Part shown: piece by piece, positions 28,601 to 37,500 of the stretch
How positions within the stretch are numbered: the stretch's first letter is position 1
How the letters are laid out: every line of letters begins with the position of its first letter
Source of the DNA: Calothrix sp. PCC 7507
GTDB taxonomy: Bacteria; Cyanobacteriota; Cyanobacteriia; Cyanobacteriales; Nostocaceae
DNA: 64,000 nt
Direction of reading: 5' to 3'
NCBI RefSeq assembly: GCF_000316575.1
Contig: NC_019682.1
Span: 2,540,001-2,604,000, forward strand
Position numbers and translations under genes: made by a program
Notes under the pieces: generated by a model
The model's database searches: none
What the model was told of the DNA's origin: nothing
The model's input: only the letters and a program-made list of their open reading frames with translations

Positions 28601-29614
28601 CTAACCCCCCAACAGCTAAAAGCGATCGCTCATATTCACTGGGCTTGGAGTAGCTTCTTATTATTAGTAGCTATTTCAGCACCTATTGCAGCTAACCGCT
28701 TGGTAGGATTGGGAACTGGGATATTTTTGATTCAATATGCCATATTTCAAGGGCGGCGTTTAACTGGTTCCACTGTAATATTTGGCAGAATCACAATAGC
28801 CGAGATGTGGGTTTATCTGGGTTTGTTAGGAGTAGCAGCCATTAGGGTTTATTGGCGCGAAACAGCAGTAGGGCAATTTTTTGATGGCCCGTTAATGCCT
28901 TGGAAAGGTGCGATCGCTTGCGTCATCGCCTATTTTCTTTACATCTTACCTTGGGAGAACTGGGGCTGGTCAAAAAAACCTTGGCAACAAGCCGCATATA
29001 TCGTACCACTGATAATTTCTTATGAAACCAGACTGCAAATTTACCCCATTACCTTGTTAATAGTTGCTGGTTTCTACATCTTCCTAGCCAAGATGGCGGG
29101 AAACATCCGTTTTACCTATCTCAGCGTAGCCTTAGTTAATTGGGCGCTATTCCGCTGGTTTGACAGCTTACACCTCACAGATGCTTTATGGTATGTCACA
29201 CCCATAGGGTTATCAATCTTGTATGTCGCTCAAATAGATCCGCAATTAAAGCTAGCAGAAAATAAAATAGCCCGTCACAGCCTCCGATTGTTTGGTAGTA
29301 GCTTAATTTGCGGCTGGGCGATTTTATTTCATCAAGATACAGCCTTAATACCCGGTATTTTCAGCCTCATTGCCATTTTTGCAGGTTTAGCCTTGAGAGT
29401 ACGGGCATTTCTTTACGTTGGTACAGCCGCGTTTTTCATCACTAGTATTTATCAACTAATAATTTTTAGCTTACGTTACCCATTTTTAAAATGGATTATT
29501 GGTTTATTAGTAGGTATAGTGCTAATTTCCATTGCTGCTAACTTTGAAACCCGCCGTACTCAAATCACCTCCCTACTCCGCAACACCAACAATGAATTTC
29601 AAGAATGGGAGTAG
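25658..29614 (+). CDS. Giant polytopic membrane protein of the CIS cluster
   Basis: A 1318-residue protein. About 100 N-terminal residues are soluble (helical, HPQLLEGLDTWLRLGLISDAQVRQ), followed by some 30 or more hydrophobic helices up to the end (for example WLLFLGVFLVVVSSGVLAAS). No enzyme motif was recognised; it resembles DUF2157-type membrane proteins in style. Same direction as the ATPase, 206 bases downstream. Two dispersed palindromic repeats are inserted in frame in loops (GAGCGGAGCCGAAGGGC near 26700, GGGCGAGGGAACCTCGCCCC near 27250). A role in CIS anchoring or assembly at a membrane is inference from position. Confidence 0.75.
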   Translation: MLPDRPLKIEVRLPSSHPQLLEGLDTWLRLGLISDAQVRQLCREFLTCPAALQPQRQVIVANSDFVAQLPIEALAFNSPKKAPAKPAEPNLVAKMLQSLGAELSVRWLLFLGVFLVVVSSGVLAASQWERFPASGQYAVLLAYTLSFWGFSFWAGRQNNLTLTAQTLLIVTLLLVPVNFWAMDSFKLWQNPLDWLTVAIASPILTAITVLIYKNRLFFANFRTGKLLLVNILGLSYLQWGWKLFPGFPLIAVYVAMVGTTIITIYHNRHRQVNPPIPTENQGDRQIGIGINLPAAVIVYALLVLLVRAIFVVQIDVTQLGLAIGLCGWLMTWLAQQENSSPPSPVTLSGAEGHPPSLSSPFIWERFGSVLLLLGWLVAVTNYPWQAIAVSGLSLWYVGDRLRRYSLNIDLAAGFLIGLQTVWLAWRCLPAGLQASAIALGTQLTQAQDEPWALLSVAYFPYIILLVTLTESWRRVQKRELAKFGELLTLSLGVVLTTISLVNPVLRSLNLLFSTLTLAFVTQRRAYQYTTTQGRGNLAPTYPLIYLTHITGVLTLCSIINWLLPNLTNGAWASILLALMVAEWAFSLRDGLWRDSAWYIGLGLAVVSFLLLWARAELAWYGNVNTQYNLGVIWLITPLALTGIASRTAQRRRMSSFLSVLAVGLAQLLTLPLPGIRLIGLAVAAGLMLANTRYLRHIASAVITESFVLGFVGVLLWEGVPGLPRLALAGWFVVGAIATLSLWLGRTALLRRGDELATIYADASDKWAIALSVFELLALTLHSLAVYNTFTSPGFLYLIATAITLAAITYRSWQQPTNWAFYGVGWCVELLIAELLGFWGRSIVNMAIANITLGLITQLLGEWWRRKYQLERLPSSLHILPLIYGAFSILLRFNTFTDWTGFCSLGVALIVIGVGRRREEFKPLLYLGIIGVSVSAYELLFYQMSLATGGAYGDALIAMSALGVGIMYAYQILSPWLVDYLRLTPQQLKAIAHIHWAWSSFLLLVAISAPIAANRLVGLGTGIFLIQYAIFQGRRLTGSTVIFGRITIAEMWVYLGLLGVAAIRVYWRETAVGQFFDGPLMPWKGAIACVIAYFLYILPWENWGWSKKPWQQAAYIVPLIISYETRLQIYPITLLIVAGFYIFLAKMAGNIRFTYLSVALVNWALFRWFDSLHLTDALWYVTPIGLSILYVAQIDPQLKLAENKIARHSLRLFGSSLICGWAILFHQDTALIPGIFSLIAIFAGLALRVRAFLYVGTAAFFITSIYQLIIFSLRYPFLKWIIGLLVGIVLISIAANFETRRTQITSLLRNTNNEFQEWE

Positions 29615-29762
29615 ACTAATACCGTTTTTTTGTGAAGCTGCATATAATTCACCCCCCGGCTATCGCCGTCCCCCCTTGGCAAGGGGGGACTACAGGGGGG
29701 TATTATTATGTGTATCTTCATACAGAATTGGACTAAAACACATATTTTCAATCGCCAAGCCT

Positions 29763-29798
29763 GTAGATACTGTCTTGACGAATCAAGACAGTATCTAC
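29763..29798. terminator. Perfect hairpin between convergent genes
   Basis: GTAGATACTGTCTTGA and its exact complement TCAAGACAGTATCTAC form a 16-bp stem with a CGAA loop. It lies between the giant membrane gene (plus strand) and the dihydroorotase-like gene (minus strand), so it may end transcription from both sides. No strong T-run follows, and a small palindromic repeat is the alternative. A second palindromic repeat (CCCCCCTTGGCAAGGGGGG) lies just before it near 29670. Confidence 0.6.
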
Positions 29799-29863
29799 GA
29801 TTTAAAATCTTACTAATTTCTGGGCAACAACCATTTAGCCCTACAAATGCTAAATTCTGATTC

Positions 29864-31123
29864 TCAACACCAAGTTTGCACGACACGCCCTTGCAATTGT
29901 TGCCCATACCAAGGTGTATTATTAGAAAGTGTATAGAGGTTTTGCCTTTCGACTTTCCAGTTTTGTTGGGGATCAAATAAAGTTAATTCTGCTTTTTGAT
30001 GAGGTGCAACTGCACTCGGTTGTTGTTTTAAACATTCTGCTGGACGAGTGGAAAGCGATCGCCATAATTCTACAGCCGTAAATTCTCCAGTTTCCACCAG
30101 ATGCTGCCACAATAAAGGCAATGCTAACTCCAAACCAATGGCTCCAGGTGGCGCTTCCGCAAAGGCTTGTACCTTCTCTTCATAAGTATAGGGTGCATGA
30201 TCAATAGCGATCGCATCAATCACACCTGTTCTGACTGCTACACGCAACGCCGCCAAATCCGTGGGATTACCTAAAGGTGGATTTAAACGCAAGCTGGTGT
30301 GATAACTTTTAACTGATTTGGTGTCTAGTAACAGGTGCATCCAAGTAGTGCTGGCGGTGATGGGTAAACCAGCATTTTTAGCTGCTGCAATTAAATCAAC
30401 GCTACGCGCTGTCGAGACACGCATAATATGCACACGTGTATTACCCGTAGCCGCTACCAGTTCTAACAAAGCCGCAATAGCCGAGGTTTCAGCGCTAGCA
30501 GGTATGGGGGGTAATCCCAGCCGAATAGCTTCTGCACCTTCTCGCATGACTCCATTGAGGGACAATTGGCGATCGCTTGGCCAAAAAGCCACTGGTTTAT
30601 CCAAAGGCTGAAGATATTCCAACACCCGCCGCACCAGTCCCAAATTCTCCCAAGGACTACCATCAGTAAACCCCACAACACCAGCATTGGCTAAATCTGC
30701 CAATTCCGTCAACTGTAACCCGGCAATATCTAGAGTCATCGCACCCCAGAGGTGAAGATGGGGGGAAATTTTCTCCCCACCTCCCTTCTGCAACTGTGCC
30801 ACAAGAGCAGGATTATCGATAGTTGGAGATGTATCAGGTAAAATGTTGATTCTAGTAAAACCACCAGCAGCAGCAGCTTGCAACAGAGATGAAAGGGTTT
30901 CCCGTTCTTCAAACCCTGGTTCACCGGAGTGGCTATACAAGTCTACTAATCCAGGGCCTAGAACTAATCCCTGACAATCTCTGATTTGAGTATTGGGACT
31001 GATATCAGAAATATGGGAGGTGACGGCTTGAATATCACCATCAGTAATTAGCACATCGGCGATTTGGTCGGTTCCAGAAACTGGATCAATCACCCGTACT
31101 CGTTGTAGCAATTCAGTTGTCAT
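29864..31123 (-). CDS. pyrC: Dihydroorotase-like protein lacking most metal ligands
   Basis: About 419 residues with the amidohydrolase fold of class I dihydroorotases, the third step of pyrimidine synthesis. I start at MTTELL; an upstream extension to 31204 runs through a heptamer repeat. The zinc motif DxHxH reads DLYSH (61-65), so the first His is Tyr. The HAED ligand region is replaced (FWPSD), HVSTAESV reads RVSTARSV, while DHAP is kept as IDHAPY. Catalysis as a zinc dihydroorotase is therefore unlikely. Non-catalytic dihydroorotase homologues that stabilise aspartate carbamoyltransferase are known. No other pyr gene is nearby. Confidence 0.8.
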   Translation of the reverse strand: MTTELLQRVRVIDPVSGTDQIADVLITDGDIQAVTSHISDISPNTQIRDCQGLVLGPGLVDLYSHSGEPGFEERETLSSLLQAAAAGGFTRINILPDTSPTIDNPALVAQLQKGGGEKISPHLHLWGAMTLDIAGLQLTELADLANAGVVGFTDGSPWENLGLVRRVLEYLQPLDKPVAFWPSDRQLSLNGVMREGAEAIRLGLPPIPASAETSAIAALLELVAATGNTRVHIMRVSTARSVDLIAAAKNAGLPITASTTWMHLLLDTKSVKSYHTSLRLNPPLGNPTDLAALRVAVRTGVIDAIAIDHAPYTYEEKVQAFAEAPPGAIGLELALPLLWQHLVETGEFTAVELWRSLSTRPAECLKQQPSAVAPHQKAELTLFDPQQNWKVERQNLYTLSNNTPWYGQQLQGRVVQTWC

Positions 31124-31202
31124 GTCAGCTATTAAATCAGTGAACAGTAAACAGTAAACAGTTATCACGGTTTCAGTCGGCGTTAAATTCTCTCTGTAGA
31201 GC

Positions 31203-31235
31203 AACTGATAACTGATAACTGATAACTGATAACTG
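31203..31235. repeat. Heptameric tandem repeat (ACTGATA)
   Basis: Four to five copies of ACTGATA between the phosphatase and dihydroorotase-like genes, with a related GTAAACA run at 31140-31163. These are typical cyanobacterial short tandem repeats, in the probable promoter region of the dihydroorotase-like gene. Confidence 0.85.
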
Positions 31236-31248
31236 TCTTTCCTCGTCC

Positions 31249-32604
31249 CTACAATGCCCCAGCCGCCGTTTTATCTAACACACCTCCACCTAAGTGAGTG
31301 GTGATGTTCATCGCTTGCAGTACTGGTAAACCATTCAAACCAGAAGGGTAATCGATCACACTGACAGCGCCATTACCCTGGCGAAAATTCCAGAAATTCT
31401 CTGGTGGTAAACCCAGAATCTGACACAGCAAGGCCTTATTAGTAGCATCATGAGCCACTACTAATCCGGTTTTGAGTTGATTGTTAATTGCAGCGTGGAC
31501 AATAGACTGCCAAGCTACAGCACTACGTTCCCAAACTTGCTGCAAATTTTCCCCTTCGGGCATTTGCACTTCTCCCGGCTGAGTCCGCCAGCGCTGCAAT
31601 TCTCCCGGAAATTCCTGCTCGATTTCTGCTTCTAATTTACCTTCCCAAAGTCCGTGACTGATTTCTCTTAAACCATCTTGTAATTCCAACTTTACATCAG
31701 GATGGTACTTCAAGATAATTTCTGCTGTTTCTTGAGGACGCAACATCGAGCTACTAACTGCAAAGTCAATTGCTACATCTTGCAGAAATTCACCTGCTTT
31801 TTGTGCTTGTTCTCTACCATTATCGTTGAGAGGAACATCAATTTGTCCTTGAAATCTAGTTTGGCGATTCCACTCGGTTTCTCCGTGACGCACCAGCAAC
31901 AATCTGACTCCTTCTTGATGTTCTGGCCTCAACGAGGGCAGATTTTCTCCCATGTGTTGCGTCTGATTCATCGACTCTAGTTGAACTGGTGCTGCCAATC
32001 CTCCAGCAAAATTTAATACAGTGATGCCACAGTTAGATTGCTGTACACAATGATAGCGACTGGGGGGAATTCCCAACGCTGTACTAATCAGGGCGCGATT
32101 AATCCCGTTATGCCCGACTATCAGAATAGTTTCACCTTGATGGCGAGACAGTGTTTCTTGCCAAAACAACCGCGCTTGTTCATACACAGCCAGCACAGGA
32201 AAATGTTCTCTGATCCCTTCCGCCTCTTTCAAAAGCATCCGCAATTCGTGGGGACGTTCTTTCCAGATGCGGTAGTCTTCAGTAAACTTTTGCTTGACAT
32301 CAGCAGTTAGCATTTCTGCCCACAAAGGCAAGTCTATTTCTAACAGCTTATCGGAAGTTTGAGGAATAGCAGACTGTCGTACATTAGTTGCCAACTCGCT
32401 GTGGATAATCTCCGCTGTTTGTTTGGCTCGCTGTAAGGGACTGCTGTAAATCGCATTAAATAAAATATTGCTCAGGGTCTTCCCTACTTTACTGGCATCA
32501 TTCCGACCTTTTTCTGTTAATTTCGATACATCAGTGCGCCCTTGGATGCGCTTTTCAGTGTTATAGCTGCTTTGACCGTGGCGCACAATGATGACTCGTG
32601 TCAT
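31249..32604 (-). CDS. Tandem-domain histidine phosphatase / phosphoglycerate mutase-like protein
   Basis: The 451-residue protein has two complete histidine-phosphatase domains. The first begins VIIVRHGQSSYNTEKRIQGR (catalytic H9) and the second LLLVRHGETEWNRQTRFQGQ at about 230. Each has a C-terminal second His (ILIVGHNG, GLVVAHDA). Such two-domain proteins are widespread in cyanobacteria and are annotated as phosphoglycerate mutases, though phosphatase activity on other substrates is equally possible. ATG with AGGG upstream. It is transcribed towards the dihydroorotase-like gene 125 bases downstream and may share a transcript with it. Confidence 0.85.
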   Translation of the reverse strand: MTRVIIVRHGQSSYNTEKRIQGRTDVSKLTEKGRNDASKVGKTLSNILFNAIYSSPLQRAKQTAEIIHSELATNVRQSAIPQTSDKLLEIDLPLWAEMLTADVKQKFTEDYRIWKERPHELRMLLKEAEGIREHFPVLAVYEQARLFWQETLSRHQGETILIVGHNGINRALISTALGIPPSRYHCVQQSNCGITVLNFAGGLAAPVQLESMNQTQHMGENLPSLRPEHQEGVRLLLVRHGETEWNRQTRFQGQIDVPLNDNGREQAQKAGEFLQDVAIDFAVSSSMLRPQETAEIILKYHPDVKLELQDGLREISHGLWEGKLEAEIEQEFPGELQRWRTQPGEVQMPEGENLQQVWERSAVAWQSIVHAAINNQLKTGLVVAHDATNKALLCQILGLPPENFWNFRQGNGAVSVIDYPSGLNGLPVLQAMNITTHLGGGVLDKTAAGAL

Positions 32605-33078
32605 TGTCTTGCCCTCCTCTATCTAAAGGACTAATTTTACTGCAAACTGTTCAAGTTTGATATGAGGCAGGGGGCAGCCCTATCCTGCGGGAACGACTCC
32701 GTCGAACGACTACGCTCAAGGCAAGGGAGCAGGGGGAAAGGGGGAAACTGATACCAATTAAAAAAAAGAATGCGACAGATGGAATGGGCGGAAGCTTATA
32801 CAGTAGCTCTCTGACAATCCAAAATCTAAAATCTAAAATCCAAAATGGTATGAGTAGAGATGTTTTTGCGACTAAAACCTGTCTGTAGAGGTATGCCAGT
32901 TATTTTTTAATTCATAAACTGTATTTATTACTACTTTCTTACAAAGTCGGAGTAGGAAATAATTATTAGCACTCTAAACTTTAGATAAACTAACATTGTG
33001 GTTATCTAATAAAAATTAATTACATTTTTGCGGAAAAATTGCGTGTTTAGGCTACCCCTCTTTCTCCAAGGTATTGAT
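32605..33078. other. Divergent intergenic region with heptamer repeat
   Basis: Lies between divergent genes and must hold both promoters. It contains a GC-rich repeat fragment (about 32665-32745), the sequence AAAAAGAATGCGACAGATG (near 32763, also present near 58985), and a heptamer array AATCCAAAATCTAAAATCT at 32818-32845. No gene is seen. Confidence 0.55.
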
Positions 33079-34536
33079 ATGCGCTCTTTTGCTTCTGTTC
33101 ATCCCAAGAAGCCTTTTGCCTTAGCTATTCCCACTATTCCTTTTTCTCATAGCCTGCTGCAAAAAGGCTGTTTCTGGATGCTTTTAGTAAGTTTGTCTTA
33201 CTTGTGTGCTGCTTGTAATCCATCTGTTGCTAAATCTAGCAAAGAAGACACAGGCAAAAAACGCCCTGTGGCAGTGGTGGTTGCTAATGCGACTCAAAAA
33301 ACGATTCCCATCCTGGTACAAGCGACAGGGACTGTGGAAGCATACTCTACAGTGTCTGTCAAGTCTCAAGTAGGCGGACAACTGACTGGAGTTTATTTTC
33401 AACAGGGTCAAAATGTCAAGAAAGGAGACATACTCTTTAAAATCGATTCCCGCCCTTTACAAGCGGCGCTAATGCAAGCTAAGGCTGCTAAAGCGAAAGA
33501 TTTGGCACAAGTGCAACAGGCAAAAGCCAATGTAGCAAAAGCTATTGCTCAGGTGAGTCAGGCAAAAGCTAATGTCGAGAAAGCTCAAGCTCTAGTAAAC
33601 CAGGCAAAAGCTAACGTAGTCAAGGATGTAGCCCAAGCAACAAATGCAGATTCCCAAGCTCAACGTTATGCAACATTAGTCAAGCAAGGGGCAATTAGCA
33701 AACAACAGGCAGAGCAATATCAAACCAGTTCTGACGCTCAACGAGCAACGGTTAAAGCCAGTGAAGATGGTGTAGTTAATGCTCAAGCAGCGGTGACTGC
33801 AGCGCTAGCAGACTTGCAAAACTATCAAGCAGCGGTGACTGCGGCTCAAGCAGGGGTGCAAAACGCTCAGGCTGCTGTAGCTGCGGACGAAGCAGCGATT
33901 GATAATGCCAAAGTGCAACTTTCTTATAGTTCCATTTACTCACCAACTACTGGGCGTACTGGTAGCCTTAAGCTCAATCAAGGCAATTTGGTACAGGCAA
34001 ATGGTAGTGACCCATTAGTGACAATCAGCCAGATTAGCCCGATATACGTCACTTTTTCAATTCCCCAACGTCAACTAGCAGAACTGAAAAAATACAGTGC
34101 TAACCATCAGCTAGAAGTTGAAGCGCTACCTTCTAAAGATGCAGGAAATCCGGTGCGGGGTAAACTCACATTTGTGGATAGCGGTGTCAATACCCAAACG
34201 GGCACTATTCAACTTAAGGGGACTTTCGCTAACACTGACGATCGCCTTTCACCAGGACAGTTTGTCAATGTAATTTTAAAGTTAAGCGAAGAGCCAAACG
34301 CCATCACAGTACCTGCACCAGCAGTCCAGACTGGACAAAAAGGGCAGTTTGTGTATGTGGTTCAAGCTGATAAAAAAGTAGAAGTCCGTCCAGTGACTGT
34401 TGGGGATACCGTGGATAACCAAACGGTGATTAAACAGGGACTGAAACCGGGTGAGCAAGTGGTGATTGATGGTCAATTCAATCTAGTTCCAGGTGCGATC
34501 GCCCAAATCAAAGACGCAGTAGGAAGTAAAAAATGA
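33079..34536 (+). CDS. RND efflux membrane-fusion lipoprotein (HlyD/AcrA family)
   Basis: About 485 residues from the ATG at 33079, which has CCAAGG seven bases upstream; a TTG at 33028 would add 17 residues. A lipoprotein signal ends in LCAAC. The barrel-sandwich half (VKSQVGGQLTGVYFQQGQNVKKGD) is followed by an unusually long alpha-hairpin full of Ala/Gln/Lys heptads (AKANVAKAIAQVSQAKANVE), then the lipoyl and beta-barrel parts (TTGRTGSLKLNQGNLV). It joins the inner-membrane pump to an outer-membrane channel. Its stop overlaps the pump gene's ATG (ATGA). No TolC-like gene is in the window. Confidence 0.9.
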   Translation: MRSFASVHPKKPFALAIPTIPFSHSLLQKGCFWMLLVSLSYLCAACNPSVAKSSKEDTGKKRPVAVVVANATQKTIPILVQATGTVEAYSTVSVKSQVGGQLTGVYFQQGQNVKKGDILFKIDSRPLQAALMQAKAAKAKDLAQVQQAKANVAKAIAQVSQAKANVEKAQALVNQAKANVVKDVAQATNADSQAQRYATLVKQGAISKQQAEQYQTSSDAQRATVKASEDGVVNAQAAVTAALADLQNYQAAVTAAQAGVQNAQAAVAADEAAIDNAKVQLSYSSIYSPTTGRTGSLKLNQGNLVQANGSDPLVTISQISPIYVTFSIPQRQLAELKKYSANHQLEVEALPSKDAGNPVRGKLTFVDSGVNTQTGTIQLKGTFANTDDRLSPGQFVNVILKLSEEPNAITVPAPAVQTGQKGQFVYVVQADKKVEVRPVTVGDTVDNQTVIKQGLKPGEQVVIDGQFNLVPGAIAQIKDAVGSKK

Positions 34537-37500
34537 ACCTTTCAGAAATCTTCATCCGTCGCCCAGTCATGACGGTTTTAGTGATGCTGGGTATTTTGAT
34601 TTTTGGGCTGACGAGTTACCGACTACTACCAGTTAGCGACCTGCCTAATGTAGATTATCCGTCAATTCAGGTGACAGCTAATTTGCCCGGAGCCAGTCCT
34701 GAGACGATGGCTTCTTCGGTCGCCACCCCTTTAGAGCAACAATTTTCCAGCATTGCCGGCTTGAGTGCAATGAACTCTACTAGCTCTTTGGGCAGCACGC
34801 AGATTACACTGCAATTTGATTTAAATCGACAGATAGATGGGGCGGCACAGGACGTGCAGGCGGCGATCGCAAAAGCAGCACGGCAGTTACCAGCTAATAT
34901 GCCCAACCCGCCATCTTACCGCAAGGTAAACCCAGCAGACCAGCCAATTCTCTATATCTCCCTCAATTCGTCCATTCTCCCCCTGTCAACGGTCAACAAG
35001 TATGCCGACACACTCTTGGCACAACGCTTGTCAATGATCGATGGAGTAGCGCAAGTACAGATATTTGGCGCTCAAAAGTATGCCGTGCGGATTAAGGTCG
35101 ATCCCCAATCGCTGAATGCCAAAGGAATAGGTATTGATGAAATAGCAGATGCGATCGCTAAAGGTAACTCTAATTTGCCTACAGGTACACTTTACGGCAC
35201 ACAGCAAAACGCGACAATTCAGTCCAACGGTAAACTCAATGATGCTGCTGATTATCGCTCCCTAACTGTTGCTTACCGCAACGGTGCGCCAGTGCAACTA
35301 GGAGAACTAGGTCAAGTGCTGGACAGCGTGGAAAACGACAAGATTGCCAGTTGGTTTTTTGTCGGTGCAAAGGAACCAGTTCACAAGGAAGTAGGGGAAA
35401 AATCCTCAGCCCAAACAAATCCCCAAGCTAAAAGCCGAAATCCCGGTGTTAGGGCGATTCTCCTGGCAATTCAACGGCAACCGGGAACCAATACGGTGGA
35501 AGTAGTGGATGCCATCAAGAAACTGCTACCCGACTTCCGCAAACAAATTCCGGCGGCTGTGAATATGGATATTCTCTACGATCGCTCACAGCCAATTCGG
35601 GAATCTGTCACTGATGTGCAGTTCACCCTGTTGCTTACCATCGTCTTAGTGGTGCTGGTGATTTTTCTGTTTCTCCGCAACATCTCTGCTACAGTCATTC
35701 CCAGTTTGGCGGTACCACTATCGCTAGTGGGAACTTTTGGTATTATGCTGCTACTGGGCTATTCCCTCGATAACCTATCGCTGATGGCGTTAACCCTCTC
35801 TGTGGGTTTCGTGGTGGATGATGCTGTAGTCATGCTGGAGAATATTGTCCGCCACATGGAAATGGGTGAGAGCCGGATGGAAGCAGCTCTGAATGCTTCA
35901 AAAGAAATTGGTTTCACGATTTTATCGATGACCATTTCCTTAGTAGCCGTCTTTATCCCAGTGCTGTTTATGGGCGGCATTCTGGGGCGATTATTCCGCG
36001 AGTTTGCCGTGACTATTAGCGTCGCCATCCTGGTTTCTGGGTTCATTTCTCTGAGCTTAACACCGATGCTTTGCTCTAGATTCTTACGTCCGTCCCATCA
36101 GCAAGAGGAGACAGGGAGATCAGGAGACAGGGAGATCAGGAGACAGGGAGATAGGGAAATCGAGAGTCAGCAAGTAGGGACAGAAGGGGTGGCTCACGAC
36201 TCGACAGTCATGACTCAGGATTTGCCACCAACGCCCAACTCAACAGTCAGCAAGCGACTGAGAATGAGAAACTTGAATCGTTGGCTCTACAATCTCTCGG
36301 AAGGCGTTTTCAATGGGATGCTGCGCGGTTATGAGTGGAGTTTACGCCAGTCGCTCAAATATCACCGTACCACGATGGTAATTTCTGCGGCGATTCTGGT
36401 AGCAACGATTTACCTGTTCATGGTAGTTCCTAAAGGGTTCATTCCTAGCGCTGATGTCGGGCAAATTACGGCAACCACCCAAGGAGGAGAAGATATATCC
36501 TTTGAGGAAATGGTAAAGCATCAACAGGCAGTAGCAGCGATCGCTCGACGTGACCCCAACATTGCAGCATTCAACTCTAGTGTTGGTAGCGCGGCGGGCA
36601 CTAATGCAGCTAACTCTGGCAGAATTTTCATTAGTTTGAAGCCCCGTGAAGAACGCAAACTTAATGCTGATCAGGTTGTCCAGGAACTCAAACCAAAGCT
36701 GTCTGGCATACCGGGAATTAAAGTATTCCTGCAAAACCCTCCGGCTATTAATATCGGTGGACAACAAACAAAGGCGCAATATCAATTCACTTTGCAAAGT
36801 CCAAATATTCAAGAACTTTACCAGTATGCCCCAGCCCTAGAAGCAAAATTCCGCACTTTATCAGATTTGCAAGATGTCAACAGTGACTTGCAAATCAAAA
36901 ACCCCCAAGTGCGAGTAGAAATTAATCGCGATCAGGCTTCAGCTTTGGGTTTAACTGCCAATCAAATCGAAACCGCCCTGAGTAATGCCTATGGTACTCG
37001 CCAAGTTTCTACTATCTACGCCTCTGATAGCCAATACCAAGTGATTCTGGGAGTAGATACACAATATCAGCAAGATGTCAATGCCTTGGATTTGCTTTCG
37101 ATTCGCGCCCCCAGTGGGCAACTAGTACCTCTCAATGCAGTAGCAACTGTCAAAAAAGATGTGGGACCGTTGACCATCAACCACACTGGGCAACTTGCGT
37201 CGGTGACACTCTCGTTTAACTTGAAGCCAGGAGTGTCGCTGGGTAGTGTGACTAGTAAAATTGAGCAACTAGCAAGGGCTACGTTGCCAGCTAGCATCAG
37301 TACAGGGTTTCAGGGTTCAGCGCAGGCATTCCAGTCTTCACTTCAGGGTTTAGGACTACTGCTACTAATTGCCATCCTGGTAATTTATATTGTGCTGGGG
37401 ATTCTCTATGAAAACTTCATCCACCCCTTGACTATCCTCTCTAGCTTGCCCTCAGCGGGATTTGGGGCACTGCTAACTTTGTTGATATTTCAAGTTGATT

